A DNA stretch of 40,840 nt from Yinghuangia soli (GCF_021502675.1 NZ_JAKFHA010000052.1:1-40840); one strand, 5' to 3'; positions 6,985-14,994 are shown, numbered from the stretch's first letter. The notes: generated from the letters alone by a model not told the origin. Translations and numbers: made by a program.

Positions 6985-8409
6985 TCAGGAGTCGAAGCCC
7001 AGGCCCAGGCGGTCCAGCGTACGGAGCCACAGGTTGCGGCGTCCGTGCAGGTCTTCGCGGGCCATCGACCAGCGGGTCGCCTGGATGCCCAGGTAGCGCG
7101 CCGGTTCGGGCGGGAAAGGCAGCGGCTTGCGGCGGATCATCTCGAGCCGGGTGCGCTCGGTCTCGCGGCCGTCGAGCAGGTCGAGCACGACCTCGGCGCC
7201 GAACCGGGTTGCGCCGACGCCGAGTCCGGTGAAGCCGAGGGCGTAGCCGACCCGTCCGGCGGCCGCGGTGCCGGCGAACATGCAGAACCGGGTGGTCGAG
7301 TCGATGACGCCGCCCCACGCATGGGAGAAGGAGACGCCGGCCAGGGCCGGGAAGGTCTCGGCGAATTGTTCGGCCAGCACGTCGAAGGTGGCCGGGCGCT
7401 GCGTCAGGGCCTCGTCGACGCGGCCGCCGAACGGGTAGATGGCGTCGTAGCCGCCCCACAGGATGCGGTTGTCGTCGGTCTTGCGCAGGTAGTGGAACTG
7501 GTTTCCGGCATCGGTGATGCCGTGGTCGCCGGTCCAGCCCACGGCGGCGAGCTGATCGTCCGTCAGCGGCTCGGTGGTCAGCGCGTAGTCGTAGACCGGC
7601 ACCATGCTCAGCTTGAGCCGCTTGAGGAGCGGCGGGAAGATGTTGGTGGCCAACGCGACCTGGCGGGCGGTGACTTCGGCGTACGCAGTGGCCAGCCGGA
7701 CGCGGTCGGGTCCCTTCGCATCGAGCGCGGTGACCTCGGTGCGCTCGGCGATGCGGACGCCTGCGGCCAGGCATGCGGCGCGCAGCCCCCACACCAGGCG
7801 GGCCGGGTCGAGCAGGACGTAGTCGGGCTGCCAGAGACCGGCGCTCCACAGCGGGGAGTCGACCCAGTCGCGGAGTTCGTCGCGGTCGAGGAGCGTGGCC
7901 TTATCGCCGTGCCGCTCACCGAGGGCGGCGGCTTCGCGCAGGGCGTCGGCCTGCCAGGGGGTCGCCGCGACGGAGACCTTGCCGGTGCGGGCGAAGCCGC
8001 AGTCGACGCCGTGCGTGTCGAGGTCGCGTTCGAAGGCGTCGAGGTTGGCGCTGCCGAGCCGCTGCAGGGTGGCGATCTCGTCCGGCCAGCGGGCGGCGCC
8101 GTTGGCGAGCCCGTGCGTCAGGCTCGGCGAGCAGAACCCGCCGTTGCGGCCGCTCGCCGCATGCCCGCAGGTGCCCGCCTCCAGCACGAGGACGTCGCGG
8201 CCCGGGTCGCGCTGCTTGGCCAGCAGCGCGGTCCACAGTCCGGTGTAGCCGCCGCCCACCACGACGAGGTCGGCGGTGGTGTCGGCGGTGAGCCGGGGGA
8301 GCGCCTCGGGATGCTCGGGGCGGTCGAGCCAGTAAGGCGCGGTGGAGGTGGCGCGGAGCGCACTGCGGTGGGCGTCGCGTACGGGGCGGGCGACAGTGTC
8401 GACGCTCAT
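6985..8409 (-). CDS. FAD-dependent amine oxidoreductase, PuuB-like (DAO family)
   Basis: The 474-residue product starts at ATG 8409, with AAGGA eight bases upstream. A Rossmann FAD-binding segment TADLVVVGGGYTGLWTALLA lies at about residues 34-53, followed by the ASGRNGGF motif (residues about 74-81) typical of gamma-glutamylputrescine oxidoreductases and related DAO enzymes. Near the C-terminus HAWGGVIDSTTRF and GFTGLGVGATRFGAEV form the second FAD contact. The expected reaction is oxidative removal of an amine from a (gamma-glutamyl)amine, giving an aldehyde. The aldehyde dehydrogenase encoded upstream on the same strand would take the next step, and the divergent APC permease would import the amine. 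No gamma-glutamyl ligase is in view, so the exact substrate stays open. Confidence 0.85.
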   Translation of the reverse strand: MSVDTVARPVRDAHRSALRATSTAPYWLDRPEHPEALPRLTADTTADLVVVGGGYTGLWTALLAKQRDPGRDVLVLEAGTCGHAASGRNGGFCSPSLTHGLANGAARWPDEIATLQRLGSANLDAFERDLDTHGVDCGFARTGKVSVAATPWQADALREAAALGERHGDKATLLDRDELRDWVDSPLWSAGLWQPDYVLLDPARLVWGLRAACLAAGVRIAERTEVTALDAKGPDRVRLATAYAEVTARQVALATNIFPPLLKRLKLSMVPVYDYALTTEPLTDDQLAAVGWTGDHGITDAGNQFHYLRKTDDNRILWGGYDAIYPFGGRVDEALTQRPATFDVLAEQFAETFPALAGVSFSHAWGGVIDSTTRFCMFAGTAAAGRVGYALGFTGLGVGATRFGAEVVLDLLDGRETERTRLEMIRRKPLPFPPEPARYLGIQATRWSMAREDLHGRRNLWLRTLDRLGLGFDS

Positions 8410-8488
8410 GGGCGGTTCCTTGGCTGCTGGGCGGTACGTGCGCACGGCGGAGCGGGCGCGTAGCGGCGGGCGCGGTCAGCTGTCGGTG

Positions 8489-8524
8489 GGCGCCCGACCG
8501 GACAGGGGAGACCGGTCGGGCGCC
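8489..8524 (-). terminator. Hairpin after the aldehyde dehydrogenase gene
   Basis: GGCGCCCGACCGG (8489-8501) pairs perfectly with 8512-8524 across a 10-nt loop. It lies 70 bp past the end of the dehydrogenase gene and 80 bp before the FAD oxidoreductase start. It may end or only dampen transcription into the next two genes. Confidence 0.7.
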
Positions 8525-8594
8525 GCCGGGACCCGGCTGCCGCGCGGCGGAACTCCGGGATACGGAACTCTGTTGCGCGGCAACCGGGTTCGCC

Positions 8595-10043
8595 TCACAG
8601 GCTGATGACGCCGGTACGCAGGTCGGACATGTCGAGCAGGGTGTGCTTGCCGCCGATACGGCCCCAGCCGGTGCCGCGGTTGCCGGCGCCGCCGAACGGC
8701 ATGTTGATGTCCCAGAAGCAGGTGCTGTCGTTGACGACGACCTGGCCGACCGCCATCTCCTCCATGAAGCGGAAGGCCGCCGTCATGTTCTGGGTGAACA
8801 CCGCGCCCTGCAGGCCGAGCTTGTCGTCGTTGGCGATGCGCAGCAGTTCGTCGTCGTTGGCGCCGGTGATGATCGGGACGACCGGTCCGAACGACTCCTC
8901 GCGCGAGACCAGGCTGTCGACCGGGACGTCGTCGATGACGGTGAACTCGTAGTAGAGGTCGGTGGGCTGGCCGCTGCGGCGGCCGCCGCCGACGAGGATC
9001 TGCGCGCCGCGCTCGCGGGCGTCGGCCATGTGGCGGTCCATCTTTGCGGCGACGCCCTCGTTGTTGAGCGGGCCGAGGTTGGTGGTGCCGGCGAAGGGGT
9101 CGCCGAGCACGACGTCGGCGGCGGCGCGCAGCACGGCCTCCACGAACCCGTCGTGCGCGTCCTGGTGCACGACGACGCGCTCGGTCGCGCAGCAGACCTG
9201 GCCGGAACAGAGCTGCGCGCCGTAGACGGCGGCCTTCGCGGCGGCGTCGAGGTCGGCATCGGCGAGCACGACGAGAGGGCCGTTGCCGGAGCACTCCATG
9301 ATGGAGCGCTTGAGGCCCGCGGCGGCCTGGATCTTGGCGCCGGTCGCGGACGAGCCGATGAAGCCGATCGCGTCGATGCCGTCGTGGCGTACCAGTGCGT
9401 CGCCGGTGGCGCCTTCGCCCGCCACGATGTTGACCAGGCCCTCGGGCAGGCCGGCGGCGACGAACGCCTCCATGGCGCGCAGGACGGTCAGCGGCGTGTT
9501 GGCCGGGGGCTTCACGACGTGCGCGTTGCCGGTCGCGAGGCCCGGGGCGACGAACTCGGCGAGCATCAGCAGCGGGAAGTTCCAGGGCGTGATGATGCCC
9601 CAGGTGCCGACCGGCGCGTGGTACGTGAACATGCGCTTGTTGCCGATCGTGGACGGCATGGTCTCGCCGTGCAGCCGGACCGCGTCCTCCGCGTGCAGGT
9701 GGAACAGCTGCGCGGCCTCCTCGATGTCGGCGACCGACTCGGCCAGCGGCTTGCCCTGCTCGAGCGTCTGGAGGCGGGCCAGCTCGTCGACGCGCTTGGC
9801 GAGCTCGTCGCCGATGCGGTGGCAGACCTTGGCGCGCTCCCAGACGTTGACGCGGGCCCACTTGGCCTGGGCCTCGTTGGCGGCCTTGACGGCGGCGTCC
9901 AGGTCGGCGGCGGACGGCAGCGGGATCGTGCCGACCACCTCGCCGGTGGCGGGGCTGCGGACCTCGTACGAGTCCGGCCCGGTGCCGTCCACGTAGGCAC
10001 CGTCGACGAAGAGCTGGTACTGGGCGGGGCTCGTGGTGCTCAT
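8595..10043 (-). CDS. NAD(P)-dependent aldehyde dehydrogenase
   Basis: The 482-residue product has the full ALDH fold: TWGIITPWNFPLLM (cofactor site), FIGSSATGAKI (the FTGS-type loop), the general-base Glu in MECSGNGPLVVLADADLD, and the catalytic Cys in GQVCCATERV. The C-terminal part carries EESFGPVVPI and PFGGAGNRGTGWGRIGG. The Glu box is ECSGNGP rather than the common ELGGKSP, a variant that should be noted for substrate pocket or base geometry. The position opposite the permease and upstream of the PuuB-like gene suggests oxidation of an aminoaldehyde such as gamma-(glutamyl)aminobutyraldehyde; this is inferred. The ATG at 10043 is followed directly by the coding block, and a TTGACA element lies 77 bp upstream. 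Confidence 0.9.
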   Translation of the reverse strand: MSTTSPAQYQLFVDGAYVDGTGPDSYEVRSPATGEVVGTIPLPSAADLDAAVKAANEAQAKWARVNVWERAKVCHRIGDELAKRVDELARLQTLEQGKPLAESVADIEEAAQLFHLHAEDAVRLHGETMPSTIGNKRMFTYHAPVGTWGIITPWNFPLLMLAEFVAPGLATGNAHVVKPPANTPLTVLRAMEAFVAAGLPEGLVNIVAGEGATGDALVRHDGIDAIGFIGSSATGAKIQAAAGLKRSIMECSGNGPLVVLADADLDAAAKAAVYGAQLCSGQVCCATERVVVHQDAHDGFVEAVLRAAADVVLGDPFAGTTNLGPLNNEGVAAKMDRHMADARERGAQILVGGGRRSGQPTDLYYEFTVIDDVPVDSLVSREESFGPVVPIITGANDDELLRIANDDKLGLQGAVFTQNMTAAFRFMEEMAVGQVVVNDSTCFWDINMPFGGAGNRGTGWGRIGGKHTLLDMSDLRTGVISL

Positions 10044-10107
10044 GGGAAACCTCTCGGACGGGGCCGGCCGCGGCAGGCGGCTGCGCGATGCCCTCAGACT
10101 CTCCCCA

Positions 10108-10125
10108 GCAAGTTGAAGCTGTCAA
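10108..10125 (-). promoter_or_regulatory. -35/operator element of the aldehyde dehydrogenase promoter
   Basis: On the minus strand the sequence is TTGACAGCTTCAACTTGC. It contains a consensus TTGACA and a TTGA-N5-TCAA dyad, and matches the element of the divergent permease promoter at 15 of 18 positions. A clear -10 was not found. Confidence 0.6.
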
Positions 10126-10182
10126 TACCTACGAATCAACAACTCAGAGAGGTCTCATTTGCCGAATCAGCAGAGCGAACCG

Positions 10183-10212
10183 TTGACAGGGTCAATTTGC
10201 CGCGCCTATAAC
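10183..10212 (+). promoter_or_regulatory. Sigma-70-type promoter with operator for the permease gene
   Basis: TTGACA at 10183-10188 and TATAAC at 10207-10212 are 18 bp apart. The -35 region is part of TTGACAGGGTCAATTTGC, with a TTGAC-N3-GTCAA dyad, the mirror copy of the element at 10108-10125. The Lrp/AsnC protein encoded nearby is the likely reader. The permease ATG follows 50 bp downstream. Confidence 0.7.
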
Positions 10213-10261
10213 GGGACCCCTCGGATCCCCGTCACCGCTACTTCGCTCGAAGGGCACGCAC

Positions 10262-11683
10262 ATGTCCGCCCAGATCTCCTCCGCATCCCCGCCGCCGCCG
10301 GCCACTCCCCAGGAGCCGCCCGCGCTGGCCAAGAAGATGCGCTGGTACGACGGCTTCGCCATGTCCCTGGCCATGCCGGCCGCACTCATCGCCTCACTCG
10401 GCGCGTCCATCGGGGGTCTGGGCGCCTGGGGAGCGATCGCTCTGTGGGCCATATCGATGGTCCTGGCCACCGGCGCCAACTGGATCTACTCCGAGATGGC
10501 CGCGATGTTCCCGGAGTCCTCCGGCGGCATCGCGCACTACGCCACCGAAGGCTGGAAGACCCGCGCACCCTGGGTCGGACCGCTCGCCAGCATCGGCTAC
10601 TGGTTCGCATGGACCACGGCACTGTCCGTGTACGCGGGTATCATCGGCTCCCTCGTCCAGGCCCAGTGGTTCCCCGGCCAGGACTGGTCGTGGGAGCTCG
10701 GCCCGGCGACCGTCACCTTCCCGATCGCGGTGGGCATCGGCATCGTGTTCCTGCTCTTCGCGGCGGCCATGTTCGGCCTGCACGTCGCGATGTGGGTCGT
10801 CTACGTCACCGGCGGCATGCTGCTGGTCCCGCTCGCCGTCTTCCTGGTCGTGCCGTTCTTCAGCGGCGACTGGAGCGCGAGCGGCCTGCACTGGAACCTG
10901 CACGGCGCGAGCGGCCTGCGCGAGTCGCTGGTATGGCTGTACGTGATGGCGTGGACGTCCTTCGGCGTCGAGGTCTGCGCGACCTTCGCCCCCGAGTACA
11001 AGGACACCGTCCGCGACACCTCGCGTGCACTGCGGGCCGGCGTGCTCTTCTCGCTCGGCGTGTTCATCCTGCTGCCGCTGTCCCTGTCCGGCTACCTCGG
11101 CGAGGAGCGCATCGCCGAGGACCCGACCACCTTCTACGTCGGCGCGTTCAACGACCTGGTCGGCGGCGCGGCGGACCTGATGGTCGTGTTCCTCATCGCC
11201 TCGCTGCTGCTCATCATGATCACCGGCCTGGCGGACGGCTCCCGGGTCCTCTACAACATGGGCAAGGAAGGCACCACGATCAAGCAGGTCGGCGTGCTCA
11301 ACAAGCGCGGCGTCCCGGCCCGGGCCCTCACCGTCGCCCTGGTGATCAACATCCTGGCCCTGGTGTTCCTCAAGACCCCGCTGGCGATCGTGGTCACCGG
11401 CAACCTGGGCTACATCCTGACCCACATCCTGGCCATCTCCGGCTTCGCGATGCTGCGCCGGGACCGCCCCGACCTGGCCCGGCCGATCCGGCTGCCCGGC
11501 TTCTTCGTCCCGTTCGCCTGGCTGCTCGCAGCGCTGCTCGCGGTGATCCTCGTGGTCGGCGCCACCGGCTTCAAGATCACCGGCTACGGCGGCTACAAGG
11601 AACTCGGCATCGCCCTGGCCGTGTTGGCGTCGGCCGTCGCACTCTGGCTGTTCCGCACCAAGGTCCAGGACCGCCGCCGCTGA
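10262..11683 (+). CDS. APC-family amino acid/polyamine permease
   Basis: The 473-residue product has about twelve hydrophobic membrane segments beginning near residue 30 (DGFAMSLAMPAALIASLGASIGG), with GAWGAIALW and SEMAAMFPESSGGIAHY, the latter being the helix-2 signature of AA_permease_2 proteins (E-x-x-x-x-x-P-x-S-G-G). The N-terminus is short and cytoplasmic, and the C-terminus ends in a basic tail (KVQDRRR). Members use proton symport or exchange for amino acids, GABA or polyamines. Divergence from the aldehyde dehydrogenase with a mirrored operator supports uptake of the amine degraded by that module. GAAGGG lies seven bases before the ATG. The SMR gene follows by 26 bp without a terminator. 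Confidence 0.88.
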   Translation: MSAQISSASPPPPATPQEPPALAKKMRWYDGFAMSLAMPAALIASLGASIGGLGAWGAIALWAISMVLATGANWIYSEMAAMFPESSGGIAHYATEGWKTRAPWVGPLASIGYWFAWTTALSVYAGIIGSLVQAQWFPGQDWSWELGPATVTFPIAVGIGIVFLLFAAAMFGLHVAMWVVYVTGGMLLVPLAVFLVVPFFSGDWSASGLHWNLHGASGLRESLVWLYVMAWTSFGVEVCATFAPEYKDTVRDTSRALRAGVLFSLGVFILLPLSLSGYLGEERIAEDPTTFYVGAFNDLVGGAADLMVVFLIASLLLIMITGLADGSRVLYNMGKEGTTIKQVGVLNKRGVPARALTVALVINILALVFLKTPLAIVVTGNLGYILTHILAISGFAMLRRDRPDLARPIRLPGFFVPFAWLLAALLAVILVVGATGFKITGYGGYKELGIALAVLASAVALWLFRTKVQDRRR

Positions 11684-11709
11684 CGCCGCCCCGGAAAGCG
11701 AACTCCCCT

Positions 11710-12033
11710 ATGCCGTATGTGTTCTTGTCCTTCGCCATCGTGGTCGAAGTGCTCGCGACCAGCCTCCTCAAATCCACCGAAGGCTTCTCGCGGCCGCTTC
11801 CGTCCGTGGTCTGCCTGGTCTGCTACGGCGCCTCGTTCTACCTGCTCGCCAAAGCACTCCAGCAAGGGCTGCACGTGGGCATCGGATACGCCATCTGGTC
11901 CGGTGTGGGCACCGCCCTCATCGTGGTCATCGGCGTGCTGTTCCTGCACCAGGCCGTCAACCTGCCCACGGTGCTGGGCATCGCCATGATCGTCGGCGGC
12001 GTCGTCGTCCTCAACACCACCGGCGCGCACTGA
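11710..12033 (+). CDS. Small multidrug resistance (SMR/EmrE-type) membrane protein
   Basis: The 107-residue protein has four transmembrane helices and the SMR signatures: the membrane-embedded Glu at residue 13 (AIVVEVLATSLLKSTEGF), the SFYLLAKAL helix, GIGYAIWSGVGTALIV, and the closing helix LGIAMIVGGVVVLN. SMR dimers exchange protons for cationic amines, quaternary ammonium or guanidinium. Being 26 bp downstream of the amine permease suggests it exports an amine or limits toxic accumulation, rather than serving drug resistance; this is inferred. GGAAAG upstream of the ATG is the likely ribosome site, at long spacing. Confidence 0.9.
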   Translation: MPYVFLSFAIVVEVLATSLLKSTEGFSRPLPSVVCLVCYGASFYLLAKALQQGLHVGIGYAIWSGVGTALIVVIGVLFLHQAVNLPTVLGIAMIVGGVVVLNTTGAH

Positions 12034-12062
12034 CCCGGCCCGACCCGCACCCCGAATTGCAT

Positions 12063-12092
12063 GAGGCCAGGCACCTTCAGGTGCCTGGCCTC
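12063..12092 (+). terminator. Terminator of the permease-SMR operon
   Basis: A 14-bp perfect inverted repeat, GAGGCCAGGCACCT and AGGTGCCTGGCCTC, with a TC centre (effective loop of four). It begins 30 bp after the SMR stop codon. Confidence 0.8.
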
Positions 12093-12472
12093 GCGCATGC
12101 CTGCGGTCCCTGGAAAGCCCGTTCGGTGTGGGGCAGTGTGCTCGATCGGCCACGAACTCCGTTGGCCCGAACCTATATTCGTTGTCGGGGACAGGAACGG
12201 GGCGGTCGGGGCGACCTTGCGGAATCGGGCGTGCCGCGGCAGGCGCCGCGCATCGTGCAGCACAACACCGCCAGGGGGAGCGGCACCGTCAACGCGGTCG
12301 CCCAGGGCTCCCAGACGATCCACCACCACGGGCCGACGTCGCACTAGTGCTGTGACTGGGAAGGTTCGCCGGGTCGCCGGGCCGGCTTCATGGCCGGCCT
12401 GGACCCTCTCGACCAGGGTGGCGGCCGAGTGTCCGATGCGCAGCTGCACCTCGTCCTGCGCCGGCTTGCGGG
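12093..12472. other. Decayed intergenic region with possible insertion-element end
   Basis: About 380 bp with no sure gene. It holds TATATT near 12172, a short ORF (listed separately), and at about 12345-12375 CTAGTGCTGTGACTGGGAAG and following bases, which resemble the ends of actinomycete insertion elements; no partner end was found. A 7-bp GC hairpin follows at 12380-12399. On the minus strand a high-GC3 open stretch begins at a GTG overlapping the TGA of the remnant at 12473 and reads VTRKPAQDEVQLRIGHSAAT; it runs into the insertion-like end and looks cut short. Confidence 0.4.
12231..12347 (+). CDS. Possible 38-residue ORF with an amyloid/RHIM-like repeat
   Basis: From GTG 12231 to TAG the frame gives a C-terminal half NTARGSGTVNAVAQGSQTIH followed by HHGPTSH. 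The Asn-x-x-x-Gly-Ser-Gly-Thr-Val-Asn-Ala-Val pattern with a second Gly-Ser-Gln-Thr-Ile unit recalls the short amyloid signalling (RHIM/BASS-like) motifs found at the ends of actinobacterial signalling proteins. The ribosome site is poor and the N-terminus uncertain. It may be a remnant of a longer gene. Confidence 0.25.
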   Translation: MPRQAPRIVQHNTARGSGTVNAVAQGSQTIHHHGPTSH

Positions 12473-12998
12473 TCACTCCCAGACGGTGGCCTCGAAGGTA
12501 ACCGCTTTGCGGGTGGGGGCGGCGCTGATGCGCAGGTAGGCGGTGTGGCCTTCCTCGGTCTGGATGCACACGCGCATGCCCTGGGCCAACTTGCCGCTGC
12601 TCTCGGAGCCGCGTTTGGCGATGGCCTGCGCGCAGTCGTCGCGGGTCGGCTCGGGGCCCTCGGCCGGCACAAGCGCGATGACCTCGCCCGCATGGTTGAG
12701 TGTCAGGTCCGGGAGGTTGAACCCGATCCATGCATCCGCGCCCTTCTCCCCGGGCTGGGCGAGGGTCCAGGTCGACGTTGCCGGCGTCCTCGGTGAGGAT
12801 GACGCGTACCGGTCCGGCCAGCACCTTCGCAGGCTGGGCCGACGTCGGCGCGTTCCCTCCGCCGGACGCGGGAGCGGCGTTCCCACCGGTCGACGCGGAG
12901 GATGCGGCAGCGCCGGTGCCGGTCGGTTGCGCCTTGTCGTCGTCGGAGTTCCCCGCAGCGACATCGTTCAAGCCCGGCGAGCCTACCAACGGCGACAT
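12473..12998 (-). pseudogene. Frameshifted remnant of an actinobacterial extracytoplasmic domain protein
   Basis: Two frames join into one protein. The first, from about 12998, reads MSPLVGSPGLND, then an Ala/Gly/Ser/Thr-rich linker, then AKVLAGPVRVILTEDAGNVDL. The match then moves to the next frame near 12770: LAQPGEKGADAWIGFNLPDL, DDCAQAIAKRGSESS, MRVCIQTEEGHTAYLRISAA and finally TVWE before the stop. This C-terminal pattern (DC-A-----G, CV-TxEG--A-L, TVWE) resembles the outer domains of actinobacterial Ser/Thr kinases and lipoproteins. The expected N-terminal anchor is missing. A third-frame ORF of 37 codons (12983-13096, MRPQTTHLTRPAARAAV...) just after vanS may be another fragment. A base-calling error at the shift cannot be excluded. 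Confidence 0.5.
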
Positions 12999-13104
12999 GC
13001 TGCGGAGCCGGCCCGGACATGCTCCATGGCGTCCTGGATGGCGAGGACTGCGGCGCGTGCGGCGGGTCGGGTGAGGTGGGTGGTCTGCGGGCGCATCCTC
13101 ACCG

Positions 13105-14220
13105 TCAGCCGTCGATGTGCTGGGCTGTCGCGGGTAGTTCGACCGTGACCCGGATCCCGCCCGAGGCGCGGGGGGTGAGGGTGAGCGTCCCGTCGTGTGC
13201 TCGGGTGATGGTGTTGACGATTGCCAGGCCGAGGCCCACACCCGCATGGTCGGTGCTCACGCGTTCGCTGCCGCGCTGGAACGGTTCGGTGAGTGTCGAG
13301 GCCAGCTGCGGGCTGATCTTCTCGCCGGTGTTCTCGACGGTGAGCACCACGGTCTTGGCACGGACGCTGGTGTCGACCCACACGGTCCCTTGTGCGGGCA
13401 GGTTGTGGACGATCGCGTTGTGCACGAGGTTCGTGGTCAGCTGCAGCAGAAGCGCCGGTGATCCGAGCGTGGCGGCGAAGTCGCCTCCGGTCTCGAGGGC
13501 GACGTCGTTCTTCTCCGCGAGCGGGAGCAGTGTCTCGGTGGCTTCTTCCACCAGGAGGGACAGGTCGACGGATTCCCGGGTGAACGACCGCTGACCGGCG
13601 CGGCCGAGCAGGAGCAGCGCCTCGATGAGGTCGATCGCCCGGGTGTTGACGGTGTGGAGGCGGTCGATGACCTCGTGGGTGTCGCCGTGCGGATCGGTGC
13701 GGGCCACGTCGATGAGCGTCTTCGAGATCGCCAGCGGGGTGCGCAGTTCGTGCGAGGCGTTGGCCACGAACCGCTGTTGTTCGATGGCGTGTGCTTCGAG
13801 CCGGGCCAGCATGGCGTCGAAGGCGTCGGCGAGTTCGCGGAACTCGTCCTCGCTGCCTTCGAGGCGGATGCGGTGGGCGAGCGATCCGGTCGAGACCCGG
13901 CGGGTGGCGTCGGTGATGCGGGTCAGCGGGGCGAGCATCCGGCCGGCGAGGAACCACCCGCCCGCGAGGCCGAACAGCAGCAGGAACGCCAGCACCGCCG
14001 CCGCCCTCGGCGCGAACACCTCCAGGAGGCGCGACCGGACGGGGAAGACGCTGCCGTTGCCGAAGTCGTCGTCGGGAACGATGAGCATGGCGCGGTCGGG
14101 GACGTAGCGCAGCAGGAACACCCACACCGCCGCGAGCAGCAGCAGGCCGGCCAGCACGATGAATCCGGCGTAGCTGAGGGTGAACTTGAGGCGGACGCTC
14201 GCCCCGGGCCGTCTAGGCAC
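13105..14220 (-). CDS. vanS: VanS-type sensor histidine kinase
   Basis: The start is GTG 14220, which overlaps the vanR stop by 8 bp; the product is 371 residues. Two membrane helices (about 12-38 and 71-92) frame a short outer loop of about 32 residues, as in the VanS proteins of streptomycetes. A HAMP segment follows (about 93-145), then the dimerisation box FVANASHELRTPLA with the phospho-acceptor His157, an N box (LTTNLVHNAIVHN), and G boxes (DHAGVGLGLAIV, near 310). VanS senses glycopeptide or its cell-wall effect and phosphorylates VanR; without drug it acts as a VanR phosphatase in the well-studied systems. It is co-transcribed after vanR. Confidence 0.93.
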   Translation of the reverse strand: MPRRPGASVRLKFTLSYAGFIVLAGLLLLAAVWVFLLRYVPDRAMLIVPDDDFGNGSVFPVRSRLLEVFAPRAAAVLAFLLLFGLAGGWFLAGRMLAPLTRITDATRRVSTGSLAHRIRLEGSEDEFRELADAFDAMLARLEAHAIEQQRFVANASHELRTPLAISKTLIDVARTDPHGDTHEVIDRLHTVNTRAIDLIEALLLLGRAGQRSFTRESVDLSLLVEEATETLLPLAEKNDVALETGGDFAATLGSPALLLQLTTNLVHNAIVHNLPAQGTVWVDTSVRAKTVVLTVENTGEKISPQLASTLTEPFQRGSERVSTDHAGVGLGLAIVNTITRAHDGTLTLTPRASGGIRVTVELPATAQHIDG

Positions 14221-14908
14221 GCTCTCTTCCTTGCCGACTGCCCTCCGATCGGGTGTCGATGCGGTACCCGGCGCCGGCCACGGTGGCGATGATCCCGGGT
14301 TCGCCGAGCCGCTTGCGCAGTGCCGAGACGGTGATGCGTACGGCGTTGGTGAACGGGTCGGCGTTGGCGTCCCAAGCACGTTCGAGGAGGTCTTCGGCAC
14401 TGACCACACCACCTTCGGCGGCTACGAGGACTTCGAGTACGGCGAACTGCTTCCTGGTCAGCGCCACATAGTGGCCGTCCCGGTGGACCTGTCTGCGGAA
14501 CGAGTCCAACCGCAGGCCCGCGATCTCGCGGACGGGGGGCCTGTGGTGGGCACGCCTGCGGTCGAGTGCTCGGAGCCGGAGGACGACTTCCCGGAGTTCG
14601 AACGGTTTGGTGAGGTAGTCGTCGGCACCGAGCCCGAACCCGGAGGCCTTGTCGTCGAGGCGGTCGGCGGCGGTGAGCATGAGGATCGGCATGCCGCTGC
14701 CGGAGGCGACGATGCGTTCGGCGATCTCGTCGCCGGACGGTCCGGGGACGTCGCGGTCCAGGACGGCGATGTCGTAGGTGTTGGTGCTCAGCAGTTCCAG
14801 GGCGGTGTCGCCGTCACCGGCGATGTCCGCGGCGATCGCCTCCAGGCGCAGGCCATCCCGGATGGCCTCGGCCAGATAGAGCTCGTCCTCGAGGATCAAC
14901 ACGCGCAT
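14213..14908 (-). CDS. vanR: VanR-type OmpR-family response regulator
   Basis: The 231-residue product has an N-terminal receiver domain with acidic pocket residues (LILEDEL), the phospho-acceptor Asp51 (DIAVLDRDVPGPSGD), a conserved Thr (LMLTAADR) and Lys (DDYLTKPFE), and a C-terminal winged helix (LTRKQFAVLEVLVAAEGGVVSAEDLLERAW to GYRID). It activates the resistance genes. Candidate binding sites, TATCG-like units 11 bp apart, lie before vanK, murF and vanH. Its own start is divergent from vanK with 86 bp between; the vanK-side operator may also affect vanR. Confidence 0.93.
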   Translation of the reverse strand: MRVLILEDELYLAEAIRDGLRLEAIAADIAGDGDTALELLSTNTYDIAVLDRDVPGPSGDEIAERIVASGSGMPILMLTAADRLDDKASGFGLGADDYLTKPFELREVVLRLRALDRRRAHHRPPVREIAGLRLDSFRRQVHRDGHYVALTRKQFAVLEVLVAAEGGVVSAEDLLERAWDANADPFTNAVRITVSALRKRLGEPGIIATVAGAGYRIDTRSEGSRQGRERA

Positions 14909-14932
14909 GTCGCCAGGCTACGAGCCGCCGCA

Positions 14933-14994
14933 TATTGCCGGCGTATCGAAATCGCCATACGGGACGGCAACACCGCGCAGCCTTGACTGGAGGC
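14933..14994 (+). promoter_or_regulatory. VanR-type operator/promoter cassette, copy before vanK
   Basis: TATTG (14933) and TATCG (14944) are spaced by 11 bp, followed by CATACG (14956), CAAC, and GGAGG just before the ATG. The 54 bp from GCGTATCG to the start codon align without gaps to the murF copy (40/54) and the vanH copy (41/54). Confidence 0.8.

Noticed and set aside
6895-8463. Plus-strand frame of 522 codons over the FAD oxidoreductase
   Set aside because: Antisense shadow with no recognisable domain; the minus-strand protein has all FAD motifs.
12345-12399. Intact insertion sequence or MITE
   Set aside because: Only one end-like segment and a 7-bp hairpin are seen; there is no opposite terminal repeat, target duplication or transposase.
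14909-14932. Fourth van cassette copy driving vanR
   Set aside because: The minus strand before vanR lacks the ordered TATCG, CATACG and 54-bp spacing; only the vanK copy is present.
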